Source: Bolinopsis microptera (taxonomy: Eukaryota; Ctenophora; Tentaculata; Lobata; Bolinopsidae). From it: a DNA stretch of 64,000 bases. A program made the position numbers and the translations under genes. Location of the stretch: assembly GCF_026151205.1 (NCBI RefSeq), contig NC_087082.1, forward strand, positions 3,748,001 through 3,812,000, read 5' to 3'. Of the stretch, positions 50,341 through 61,365 are shown one piece after another (the stretch's first letter is position 1; each line of letters begins with the position of its first letter). Below the pieces are notes generated by a model, which saw only the letters and a list, made by a program, of their open reading frames with translations, made no database searches and was not told the origin of the DNA.

Positions 50341-50861
50341 GAAAGTGAAAGAGAATCTAATTTGTAATGACATCGCGCGGGGAATAATATTGGTCACGTA
50401 CGTGTTATAGTAAAACTATACTATAAGTATACGAATACCTAACGATTCCCTTAAAAATAAGGATAATCTATAAATCACTTTGACGCGGGACTGGGAAGCT
50501 ATTCTCGCACATAACTTAGGAATCCAAAATTACTAGGTCTACTAGAGAAGGTTCCAAAATCAAACCAGCAATGATAAGTTTATCTTATTGAACTTTATTT
50601 AATTTTAATTTTGAATGGGCACAAATTCAAATTGAACGCTTGAGAGTCTGTTGTAGCGCGATGCACTACTGGGTCGCGCGCGCATCAAATAATGCGTCTC
50701 GCAACCACTTAAATAATGCTTCTCGCAATCACTTAAGCAGATCGGCGAGATGCGAAGGATTGACATCGTCAATCAAGAGAGTCTGAGAAGAGGCCCCAGC
50801 TAGGGCATAGCGTACATATATTAATATCCGTTTAACCTTAAATAGTCTGCCCATTTACGTT
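50341..50861 (+). repeat. 390-bp repeated module, copy 2 (with MITE)
   Basis: Second copy of the 47952-48341 module, split by the element at 50651-50776. At its right end the sequence passes into the GTGGCAC repeat element at 50862. Confidence 0.9.
50651..50776 (+). mobile_element. 126-bp MITE, TTGTAGCGCGATGCAC family, 9-bp TSD
   Basis: Flanked by identical GAGAGTCTG at 50642-50650 and 50777-50785. The module copy at 47952-48341 has a single GAGAGTCTG and no element, so insertion is directly shown. The ends are TTGTAGCGCGATG and, inverted, TTGATTGACGATG (imperfect TIR). The 9-bp duplication suits a Mutator-like or similar transposase. Confidence 0.93.
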
Positions 50862-51060
50862 GAGCCGACCTTATTACGTAAATGTGGCACTATGGCACTT
50901 GCGGCACTAACATGTGGCATTTGCGGCACTAACATGTGGCACTTGTGGCACTTTCATATGTAGCATGCGGCACTTGCGGCACTCACATGGGGCACTTGCG
51001 GCACTTTCATATGTAGCATGCGGCACTTGCGGCACTATCATTTGATAGGATTGCTTGCGG
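50862..51060. repeat. GTGGCACTTGCGGCACT minisatellite element
   Basis: Begins GAGCCGACCTTATTACGTAA, then tandem GTGGCACT/TGCGGCACT units alternating with AACATGTG and TCATATGTAGCATG. It shares its start with the element at 57332. Confidence 0.8.
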
Positions 51061-51742
51061 AGATGTGATGTATAGATAGCCTGTGATCTATGAATGCGCG
51101 GCGCGACTGTGTTTAAATGTATATGATGCATGTAATGTATAATATTACTATTAGGTAATACGCCCAATTTGTACGTGGCACGCATAGTGTATTGATGTGT
51201 ACACGAGTATAGTTTACCTTTGCTGATAATTTCTTGAATTACAGATACAAGTTAAGTTCTACGGCAATTGAACTGAATTTCAAGTGTTTCCCGTATTTGA
51301 TGCATAATTTAACAATATTATTATCATGAAGATTGAAGGGAGCTGATTGGAGCTTATACTTAAATTTATAGTAAATGTGAAATGGAAATCTAGCGTCCGC
51401 CAAAACAAAACAACGGGCGCAATTCTTGTTATTGCAATAAATATAATAATCAATAAACTAGAATATAATCTTGTCTTCTATTCAGCTCACTCTTCTGAAA
51501 ACTCTTCCTCTACATTCTCAACCTCATCATCAACTTCATCATCTTCATCATCTTCATCATCAACATCATCACCCCTGTCTTCATCGCTTTATCATATCCC
51601 AAAACTGAATACGTTGTCAAATTTGTTTTTCTCTTTTTCTTTATTCTGATTTTTTGTAAAATTTTACTCTTAAACAAATAAAAAGAGCAAAAACTTAACA
51701 GCTGAATAGTATATAAATATTAAATATTGGCAACATAAATAT

Positions 51743-51869
51743 TTGATTCACGATGTCAATCCTTCGCAGCTCGGTGAGGCACAGTGGTGCATCTCGCCGA
51801 TCTACCGAAGTGTGGTTGCGAGAAGCATTATTTGATGCGCGCGCGACCCAGTAGTGCATCGCGCTACAA
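51743..51869 (-). mobile_element. 127-bp MITE, TTGTAGCGCGATGCAC family, second copy, 9-bp TSD
   Basis: Reverse-oriented relative to 50651-50776 and flanked by identical CATAAATAT at 51734-51742 and 51870-51878. It is inserted in the first satellite monomer. The ends are TTGATTCACGATG and GCGCTACAA. Confidence 0.93.
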
Positions 51870-52104
51870 CATAAATATTGAATAACACACAATTGATAAT
51901 ATAAAACAACTGACTAACAAAACGAACATAATAATATAAAAACTAATAATAATATAATTATACAGCAGCTTTATCATAATCATATCCAAAAACTGAGTAC
52001 GTTGTCAATTTTTTTTCTGATTTTTTGTTCAATTTTATATAACTCTCCAGCAAATACAAAATAAAAAAAGCAAAAAGTTAACAGTTGAATAGTATATAAA
52101 TATT

Positions 52105-52189
52105 TACTGGGCGGCGCTCAGCCTGTCATTCCGCAAAATTTCCATTCGGATTATGAACATAAATATAATAGCCTAGGGTCCCCAGGTTA
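52105..52189 (+). mobile_element. MITE of the TTACTGGGCGGCG family (copy 3)
   Basis: Eighty-five bp in the second satellite monomer, flanked by ATAAATATT (52096-52104) and ATAGATATT (52190-52198), a 9-bp duplication with one mismatch. Neighbouring monomers show the empty site. Confidence 0.88.
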
Positions 52190-53377
52190 ATAGATATTAG
52201 CAACATAAATATTGAACAACGTATATTCACGCAATTGATAAAAAAAACTGACTAACAAAACGGAAAATAAAAACTAATATACAGCAGCTTTATCTCATCC
52301 CAAAACTGAATACGTTGTCAACGACAATTTTTTTCTCATTTTATTTATTCTGATTTTTTGTTAAATTTTATTCTTAAGCAAAAATTTAACAGCTGAATAG
52401 TATATAAACATTAGCAACATGAATATTGAATAAAATACAATTGATAAAACAACTGACTAAAAAACAGAACTTAAAAACTAATATACAGCAGCTTTATGAT
52501 TTATCATATCCCAAAACTGAATACGTTGTCAATGTCAATTTTTTTCTCCTTTGCTTTATTCTGATTTTTGTTAAATTTTATTCTTAAGCAAATAAAAAGA
52601 GCAAAAATTTACCAGCTGAATAGTATATAAACATTAGCATCATGAATATTGAATAACACACAATTAATTAAACAACTGACTAGTAATAGTGACTAACAAA
52701 ACGGAACATAAAAACTAATATACAGCAGCTTAATCATATCCCAAAACTGAATACGTTGTAAATTTTTTTTCTTTTTCTTTACTCTGATTTTTTGTTAAAT
52801 TTTATTCTTAAGCAAATAAAAAGAGCCAAAATTCAACAGCTGAATAGTATATAATCATTAGCATAATGAATATTGAATAACACACAATTAATTAAACAAC
52901 TGACTAACAAAACGGAACATAAAAACTAATATACAGCAGCTTAATCATATCCCAAAACTGAATACGTTGCCAATTTTTTTTCTCCTTCTTTATTCTGATT
53001 TTTTGTTAAATTGATCGCTTAAATTTAAGAGTTGTTTAAATGTAAATTATCAGTGACTGTTGACCCTTCGATCGCTTACACACAAAACTAAAGGGTTGCT
53101 TAAGGATTCTTAAGCATGCTAAATGCACGAAATTATATAAGGGCCGATTATGGATTGACTACAATGAGACACAATAAGCTGCCCAATCTATGACCAAGTA
53201 ATCTACCGACGAACGGAAGTTAGGGGCGACAAGGTTTGTTATTAAATTTGGTTAATTTTCGAACTTTGTTGACAGTGACAAATTTAAACGCCGTAGTATT
53301 ATATAGGAATGTCGCCATTAGTGATCATTCGCACTGTTGTATTGATAAAGAAAAATATTTTCTTATTTTTTCATTAC

Positions 53378-53890
53378 CTGTGGAAATGAGACACATCCAG
53401 GCTGTTGAGCACAGTAGAAGACCGGAGTCTGGGTTACTGACTGCTCGGTAGTCTCCCCTCCGCAACCACACTCGTCAGTTAAGCAATCAGAGACACCATC
53501 ACAGACGTAATATACAGGGATCAAACAAGTCCAATTTGTTGTGTCCAATACTGGATATTTGTGTATCGACATGGGGCAAGCATGAATGTCTTCAGGTGAT
53601 AGAAGTAATGTGTCCATAATCTTCATTATGTTGTTATAAAATGGTCTATTGTATGTCAATGAGGTTTCATTGACATTCCGATGAAGGAAATAGTCAACAT
53701 CATCTCTGCACGTTCTTCTCGGAAAATCTGCAAGTCCTATCGAGTAAAGAGGTGGACTTTTGTACACTTCCGTAGTTATTATTACCTTTTCTTTAGACAA
53801 GGGTTCTCGTGGGTCATTGGAGCCGAGGACGAGGTCAAGGATGAAAACTTGAATTAATATTCCTATTATTAAATGGCTCCTTCTTGTCAT
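53378..53890 (-). CDS. First exon of a secreted or membrane protein with an LDL-receptor class A-like motif
   Basis: Start at the ATG of MTRRSHLIIGILIQVFILDL, which gives a basic N-terminus and a hydrophobic stretch that fits a signal peptide or anchor. The upstream extension of the frame has no further ATG. It then continues 171 codons to a GTAATG donor after FPQ. Residues about 115-145 read WTCLIPVYYVCDGVSDC then TDECGCGGE, matching the calcium-cage half of an LDLa repeat (C-IP-xxx-CDG-xx-DC-xx-DE-C). Two N-glycosylation sequons (NETS, NWTC) support a luminal protein. Downstream exons to the left (below 53378) were not found; satellite DNA begins near 52999, so the gene may be interrupted. 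Host gene is more likely than transposon; function unknown. Confidence 0.6.
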
Positions 53891-54479
53891 GACACTAATT
53901 TTCAAGGACTGCCAGAAAATTCGGTATGCACGAGTGCAGCTGTCCAACGTTCAAAGAAAGAGGAAGAAAACTCGACTGCCCTATATCTAAGATAGTTTAT
54001 TAAATACAGAATAAATACACGAATCAACGCTCGCGTTCTTGAAGATATTATTTTTAAGAAACCACTCAGCAAAATAATATAATTTGATCAATAGCAATTA
54101 TTCCATGTTTGATGCTGTATCGAAAAATAAATTTGTAAAACTAAGCACTAAGAATAAGATCCTGATCAGTAAGAGAGCGTTGATTTGTGAGAAAGCGCGA
54201 TCCGCGAGCGTTGATTCGTGGATTAATAAACATTTATTCTGTATTTAATAAATTTTTATCGTGGTGTCTGCAGTTTCTGTTGCGGCTACTGCTGCCAAGG
54301 TATAGATAAGCGTGTTTAAGTACGCTCCCAACCGGGCAACATGTAGAGATACCGCATTTTTTCCAGCCATGCCGGTATCCAGTCTTCTCCTTTTATAGCA
54401 GAGAGGTGGAACCGTACCACAGTAGGACTCCACATCGCCGACATTGTAAACATTGTATTGCAATGTCAAATTTTAATTG

Positions 54480-54690
54480 AATATGTAAAGTTTTTTGTCG
54501 CACTTTAGGTCGTGTCGCACTACAGTACAGGTATCGTACTGTAGTGCGACAGTGTCGGCCTTGAAAATTCTCTGTCGCACTACGGTACGTGTTGCACTAC
54601 GATCCAGGTAGCGTACTTTAGTGCGACAGTGTCGAACTTGAAGGTTTTGCACTAGGGTACGTGTCGCACTACAGTACGGAAACCAGGGGA
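54480..54690. repeat. GTCGCACTACAGTAC repeat with hairpin
   Basis: About six direct and inverted copies of GTCGCACTACAGTACG. One pair forms a perfect 15-bp stem (54514-54528 with 54536-54550) and a 7-nt loop. Confidence 0.88.
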
Positions 54691-54820
54691 CCAGGAGAAG
54701 ACTCATAATATCAATAACAAGGTTGGAAATGTCTCGTCCGTATATAAAAGTTTGGCATTGAAATCAGATTTACCGTGGACGATCAGAGTATTATACCCAT
54801 CAACGGATGGTACCCGTAAT

Positions 54821-54882
54821 CTTACTGGGCGGCGCTCTATGCAATTGTGAACATAAATATAATAGCCTGGGGTCCCCAGGTA
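54821..54882 (+). mobile_element. MITE of the TTACTGGGCGGCG family (copy 4, internally deleted), 9-bp TSD
   Basis: Sixty-two bp flanked by identical ACCCGTAAT at 54812-54820 and 54883-54891. It lacks about 22 bp of the family interior (the CAGCCTGTCATTCCGC part). Confidence 0.9.
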
Positions 54883-54986
54883 ACCCGTAATAAAAATGGT
54901 TAATATTTGTTTTAATTGTTCATGTTTCAGAAATTAGAACCGGCAACGAGACGCATCTCATTTTCAGCATGTTATAAACATTTAAT

Positions 54987-57029
54987 AAAGGACCAGTTAA
55001 CTGAAAAATTTGTAGTCTCCAATTTGGCTAAGATTTAAATCAGCTGTGACAAACTGGCAAAGAATCGTATCGCCGAAAGAACCAATTCTCTAGCGTACTT
55101 GTAACGCGTGTTATTGCAATAATAAGCTGTGGCCTCGTGACGTCATAAAGTCCCTCAGTGCGCGCTTGCATAGCGTAATTTACATTACAAATGTTTATCA
55201 TCGTCAATAAAACACGTGTAACTCACTCAAATTTTAGAATTATGACTATTACCCTAGTTCTCCAAAATCCTTATAGTTTTGGCTATCATTCTAACTAAAG
55301 GAATAGCTGATTGGATGTACAGTGCTCACGTCATGATTTTAAACAGTGATATAGGTTCTTGAACAGTGGCGGGTGAAGGTACGGTAAGAAAGTTTCTGCT
55401 ATTACAACTTATGTCATATGTGATAATTTTGGATTGTTTTCATTGCTTAATTACACAAGCAGCTAGGGAGACTGTACCGATTATTTTCCCCCAGTCCATG
55501 AAACTCTAACGAATTTAGAAAGGATTTAGAAAGGATAAGTAGGAGTTTGTTCAGTTCCGAGAGCAATTATATTTATAGCATAGCGAAATTTATAACTTTA
55601 ATCCGTATGTGTCAGCCAGTACAGGAGACAAGAAGTCTTGCTATTTTACGGCCGTTCCTCTGGGACCATTAGTAGAAGTAGCTTCCATCAGAACAGTGCC
55701 GTGGGAACAGAATTCCCGCCAAAATACCCGGTCTCGGGTCTACCAAATAGTAATACTGTTCGGAGTGTACGGTGTGCAGTGTGTTTTGAATTAGACTTAC
55801 GGCTTACCTAGTTGTTATCCTAATTGCATTATCATCGGTACATAACATAAATAAACTACTGGTACGTTTAAATACCAAGTGCAAACGTGTTCAGTCTATC
55901 GACCCACTGAACAATTATAGAATTTCCAAGACCCTATTATTCTCTGGCCATATATTACGGCACGATCGATTGTTAGATGGCTAAACGACCAACGTTATAA
56001 TCTATACAATTCTAAAACTATGAGCTAGCACTTTAATCTAAAAATACACTTTTAATATTACTCCTGATTTTTGCATTTCACGTAAAACATTGTCGCCACA
56101 GGTTGATCATAAACAGTAACAGCTTAATTTGAGATAAATGACTTATGAGTTTCTTTAAAGTTAACTCTTAAGTTGTGTACTCCAGTCATTTATGGACATT
56201 TATGGAAATGAACCTGCAAATGTTCAAATACTCACGAAACTTTGCACAGACCTTCCTGAAGGTATGAATAAACGATTTTCGTTTGGAGACATTTTTTTGA
56301 TCGTGGAGAAAACCCAGGAGGGCCACGCCCATATTGACCCAATAACGTAACCGACCCCTTGCTTCTGAAGGTCGTAGAGACTTCCAAATAGGCTTAAACG
56401 AAGCCACATATGCATGTTTACATAGGAGTTATTGAGCAACACATGGCCTAAAATCCTTACTTTTCGAGAAATTCGCCAAAAACCATTTTGGGCGTGGTGC
56501 TGAGCCCATTTTCGATAGGATTGTGATAGAGTCTTGAGACAGGGTGCAAAAGAACCGCAATTAGCATATTAATATATGACTTACGAACAAACATATGCCT
56601 TAAAGTGCTTACTTTTTCAGTTATTGGCGAAAAACTGATTTTCGGTTCCAGAAATCATGCAAAACTATGGGTATCTGGTAACTTGGGCTATGAAGGCCCT
56701 AAAGGCTTCTGAATGTGTGCAAATTGTGCAGAATGGCCATGTTTATATACAACTTATGAAGCAACATGTACCCTAAATTACTTACTTTTCGAGTTATTCG
56801 GGGGAAAAGATTGTATTATGTCCATTTTCTACCTGTAAAATACAGTCTCACGAGCTCTTCTGCGCGCGGGAGGGACTTTATGACGTCATCGCCAAAATAA
56901 TACAAACGCTATTTACACGCGTTAGAGAGCAGTTAGAGATTTAGGAATTTCAACTCGTTGCTTAGTTTGCTATTTGTCACAATCTGTCAAAATATGAGGA
57001 TAACTTTTTTTTCAGTTAACTGGTCCTTT
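54987..57029. mobile_element. About 2-kb TIR element with 22-bp perfect ends
   Basis: AAAGGACCAGTTAACTGAAA and two further A residues at 54987-55008 recur inverted at 57008-57029. Similarity continues inward for about 170 bases on each side (GACGTCATAAAGTCCCTC versus the inverted GAGGGACTTTATGACGTCAT). No transposase frame. The right half holds diverged repeats spaced about 155 bp (near 56445, 56600, 56770), each with AAAxxxCTTACTTTTxxAG and a GGCGAAAAAC-like word; a related block lies at about 40090-40290. Confidence 0.75.
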
Positions 57030-57331
57030 AAGTGTAAGTTCATATGCTCTGTTATGTGTTGAGTTCAGCTTTTATGGTTAAGGTTATCTAGGCTAACTTC
57101 AAGCTTACTGGTCTCTTGCTCGCTTCTCAGCAAGAAAGACTAGCAAGCTAGGTAACTATAAACTTAAACCGTATTACTCCAAACTCTGACCATAAACAGT
57201 AAAATTTGCTGTTTGCGTTTAACTGGTATTTAACGTGTCCAAAATAGCAGTGTTTTTGTTAATCAACAATAACAAATAATGAAATAAACCATTAGGGAAG
57301 CAATTTTTTATGTCATGGAGAGATTTGGAAT

Positions 57332-57967
57332 GAGCCGACCTTATCACGTAAATGTGGCACTGTGGCACTTGTGGCACTATATCATGTGGCACTTGCTGCA
57401 CTCACATGTGGCACATGTGGCACTAACATATGTAACATGTGGCACATGTAGTTGACCGATGATCACAATAGTAATACAATCATGTCATTTGTAATTCGTA
57501 ATCGTATGTAATTATGGTTCATATATATGATAAGAACACTGATCAATTCAAGCTTAACAAGCCAAATTATGATATCAATCATTAAACAAATTAATATCGT
57601 CTTGAGCGTTATTTATGATTGCTGATCGCAGTATGAATCGGGCAGAATTATATTTCACGATAATATCGTAAAAATCAATTTTATAACTTAAAGTTGAAGT
57701 AGCAACCAGTTCAGTTGACGATTCTTGCAACAACAAAAAAAGCAGTATTGTACCTAACTATGCAGCATATTGGAGCCACAAGTGCCACATGTGAGTGCCA
57801 CTAGTGCCGCATGCTGCATATGATAGTGTCGCAAGTGCCACATGTGAGTGCCACAAGTGCCACATGCTACATGATGATAGTGTCGCAAGTGCCACATGTG
57901 AGTGCCGCAAGTGCCACATGATAGTGCCACAAGTGCCACAGTGCCACATTTACGTTATAAGGTTGTC
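57332..57967. mobile_element. TIR element with GTGGCAC minisatellite ends
   Basis: The left end GCCGACCTTATCACGTAAAT passes into GTGGCACTGTGGCACTTG units. The right end is the same in reverse (AAGTGCCACAGTGCCACATT, then ACGTTATAAGGTTGTC). The middle, about 57450-57760, is unique. Minus-strand frames made of GTCGTHMWHLRH-type repeats are artefacts of this minisatellite. Confidence 0.75.
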
Positions 57968-58134
57968 TGTTTACGTTCAAGTCAACGCCCGTACGTAACG
58001 GTAAACGTTTGAATGCCTCCGGGCTCCGAGCGTTCATTTTGATGTCCGTTTTTAACTTTAAATGGATACAATGAGATAAAACAATGTTGTCGGAATTAGA
58101 CAGTAAATAAACAATAATGAATAAAAATAAGTCA

Positions 58135-58582
58135 CTAGTATAGCAATAAGCAAATAATAATGAAATTATTGCTCCTTAATTCGTGAATTTGCGTTAACAT
58201 AAATAAGGTCTCGCTGCTTGTTAACTGTGAGGCGGTTTCTTTTTTTGTAATCATCCAGTCGTACAAGCTCCAATTCGTCTCACAGGGTGAGGCTGATGTC
58301 GATTGCGACAGCGCTTTCATTGCAAAACTCTGTAGTTGCGAGTTCGGGTACCTCGCAACCGAAGTTGCTCCACCAAGAGACTGGACCGTCAGAATCTTGG
58401 CTAAAACTTGAGGCAGCGTCAGTAGAGAATAATCCCCTTTTCTCTCGGTAGAACGTGTACTGCGAAAGTATCTTCTTCTTTGTTGCGCCGTCACACCACG
58501 TGTCCATGACATCTAGAAACTCCTTCCAGACATCCTGATTCGTGTGTTGATCATATCCCTGATATATAAGCCGGGTGAACAC
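58135..58582 (-). pseudogene. hAT transposase C-terminal fragment, frameshifted
   Basis: The minus frame from 58582 has YDQHTNQDVWKEFLDVMDTW and VSWWSNFGCEVPELATTEFC. The other frame supplies ALSQSTSASPCETNWSLYDW then MITKK. Together these are the dimerisation-region motifs of hAT transposases (WW..FG...P.L, S.SASxCExNWS). A single frameshift separates them, and the N-terminal zinc-finger and catalytic parts are not seen. Inactive remnant. Confidence 0.82.
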
Positions 58583-59571
58583 AAAACCCTACTGAATGTA
58601 GTATATATATAGGGGGGAATGGAGCTCGAGCCACCTTTTGTTGGCAAGACTGACCATATCGCTTTTAGTTTTATAGTTTCAATTGCGAAAAGCAAAATTT
58701 GCTAACTTTAAGGTGAACAGATAATATTTGTAATAAATTACACCGATGAAACCAACAGGAATCTTAAGACTATTGTCTGAAATTCTATTATCGGCTCGAG
58801 AATTGAGCATAAATAGTCGACTTCTATTCAGAAACACTAGCGGAGTTTTAGGGCCTGAAACGTGCATGCATGCGCGCTAAAACTCTTTTCACTCATCTAG
58901 AACATGTAAAATTGCGGGAAACGATGGCGTGTCGACGTGTTAATATTTTAAATCTGATTAACGTTCCTTTATACATATGTTCCGAACGTTAAAATCATTT
59001 AGCGAACGCGTTCACAAACTATTTTTAGTGAACGTTCCGTACGTTCACTACAACTAAGCCGGGTGTCTATCAAAGTAAATACTCATACTGTGACAATGGC
59101 ATCAACTGTGTGGCACCCGATATCCTAAAAAGAGTAGATATTGACAATATAATCCTTAATCTGTTTAACCGTGCTACTGCTATTAGTATTGTGGATGGAG
59201 ATTGGAGATGCTCCCGCCCATTCATGCATGGCGGATTATCAATATTGTCCCAATGTCCAAAATAGGAAATCTCACAAAGGCTGACAACTACATTAAGTGG
59301 TTCACCATCATCAATTGTCAGCAAAACTCTCAACCGCATGATCCTTATCAGTTAAGTTGAGAGAGACCCGCTCGGGGTATTCTGATGAACATACTGACAG
59401 CATGCCTACGGTATCCGTATTGTATTCCAAGGCCCATAAGTTAGGCTGATTCGACACTATGGAAAAATCCATTCTTGCAGGAGTTATGCAAGGGAATACG
59501 CTACCTGTTTGTCATAACTTATATTGAAGCTGTGTTGTGCAAAAGTCATAGAAGGTCGTGATCAATTGGCT

Positions 59572-61312
59572 TCAAACTCGTTGTAATAGACCAAAATCAT
59601 ATGTCATATGTAAGACCATGAAGATTATACTTTTCCGAGCCACCGTTGAGCCTGTATTGTTCTATGGCTGAGACCCATTGGATATCAGTTAGTTGCTGTC
59701 TGATAACTATAATAAGCGTATCAATGGCTGTTACAGTAGGCCCTCAACAGTTGAATACCATCCCCAATCCACAGTGATGATCAGTCGAAGCATAATGAAA
59801 CTATATAAGCCAAGTATTTAGCGAGACACAATGATGAACTGGCCGATCAAGCACTTTTTGGGATTCCCAGCATGAAATAACAACACCTGTTTCAAAAAAG
59901 TTAAAGTTAAAGATTAAACTTACCGTTGCCTAATTCTGAGAACATGGAACGCACACGTGCAAATATGATTTTACGCGCGAATTACCCAGAAACTGAAACT
60001 TAATGCTGAAAGAGAATCTAATCACTATGACTAATTGCGTCGCGCGGGGAATAATTTTGGTCACGTACATCATTTTGTGTTTCCTTTTAAATACAATTAC
60101 CAGTGCAGAGAGTGGTTTCAGAAACGCAAATTCAACTTGCAAAGATGAATTTACCTGGGAACGGTACCTCGCTCAGGCTTTTGTATTTATTAAGTTAAAC
60201 ACATTGATTTAACATTGAACATATTATGGCGATTAAAAATATGCCTATAGCAGATAGGGCGGAATGACAGGTTCAGCAACGCCCAGGACTTACAAGCAGC
60301 AAATTCTGCTACTGCTAGTGCTATCACGGAGAATCAAAGCAAATATTATAGTGGTACCGTGGCATGTCCATTCTTGGTCAGCGTTGTATAGGTTGCATGG
60401 ATAAGTCCCTGCTTGCTGTTGGCGTTGCTGCGGTGAGGCTAGCTGGAACAATTGTCGTAGAACTTTTTGGCTTCGTACTCTCTTCACTTCTTTCTCCGCA
60501 CAAAACTGTTTAATCCGTGGGAGGCCCTGTTATTCAAATAAAGTTCTAAACCCTCAATCAAGCGTTTAGTTCTAAAACTGGTTATATTATGAAAATTGTA
60601 GTTTTGTAGCTTTTCTCATAACTATCGTCCTATCGAACTGATGATCAATAAACATCACGCGGTTTGCTACAATCAAGTTAATATAAGGGGTCGTTTACGT
60701 ATCAGCAGAGGGGTCTTCCAAATTGCAAATGATTACGATTGACCAGATAATATTGTAATTTTGGCACAATAGCACAATACTCATAGCGATACCCGGATTT
60801 AACATTTAAACAATTTGTAATCGTATTGCCATGCAGTGTTTGTGTAACTGAAGATAGTAATCGCTTTTCTTGTCAAAAAGTTAATATTTATTTCCTTCGA
60901 TGGTAAATTATTTTGTCCTAACTTCATATATTTTCTAATAATATAAAATTGGTTTAGGACCAATACAATGTCAATAAGTCATGTGGCATGTAAGGCGCCA
61001 ACGACAAATTGCTAAAAGGCGCGGCGCAACTGCTGAAAACTGCCACTAACTGTCACTAACTGCCACTAACTGCCACTAACTGCCACTAACTGCCACTAAC
61101 TGCTACAAACTGCCACTAACTGCTGCAAACGGCGCGCACAGTGCGTGGGCGCGATTGTAGCAGTTAGTGGCAGTTAGTGGCAGTTAGTAGCAGTTAGTGG
61201 CAGTTAGTAGCAGTTAGTGGCAGTTTGTGGCAGTTAGTGGCAGTTAGTGGCAGTTAGTGGCAGTTAGTAGCAGTTAGTGGCAGTTTCTTTGCACTTAGCT
61301 CCTCCTGTGTTC
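59572..61312 (-). repeat. Inverted segmental duplication, copy B
   Basis: Reverse complement of copy A (43849-46190), with a shorter middle (about 90 bases between 60947 and 61035 where A has about 740). It ends at CACAGGAGGAGC (inverted, near 61300-61312), immediately beside the hammerhead-bounded unit. Confidence 0.75.
61038..61290. repeat. CTAACTGCCA decamer hairpin (copy B)
   Basis: Forward decamers at about 61038-61130, a GC-rich spacer with GTGCGTGGGCGCGATT, then thirteen or so inverted decamers to 61290. Counterpart of 43873-44088, with different unit counts in the two arms. Confidence 0.92.
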
Positions 61313-61365
61313 AAGCTTCCTGAACATACGTGAGATCAGAACTAAGAAAGCATATATATTTTATA

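Larger units (their letters stand above)
51583..52999. repeat. Satellite array, about 224-bp monomer, five units
   Basis: Monomer marks CAGCTGAATAGTATATAAA start at 51699, 52082 (CAGTTG), 52390, 52613 and 52837. The last two spacings are 223 and 224. The first two spacings return to about 247 and 214 after removing the inserted MITEs. Each unit also has ATCCCAAAACTGAATACGTTG and a TTCTGATTTTTTGTTAAATT tract. Confidence 0.92.

Noticed and set aside
57754-57949. Minus-strand frames made of CGTCGTHMWHLRH-like repeats
   Set aside because: Translation of the GTGGCAC minisatellite in the element end.
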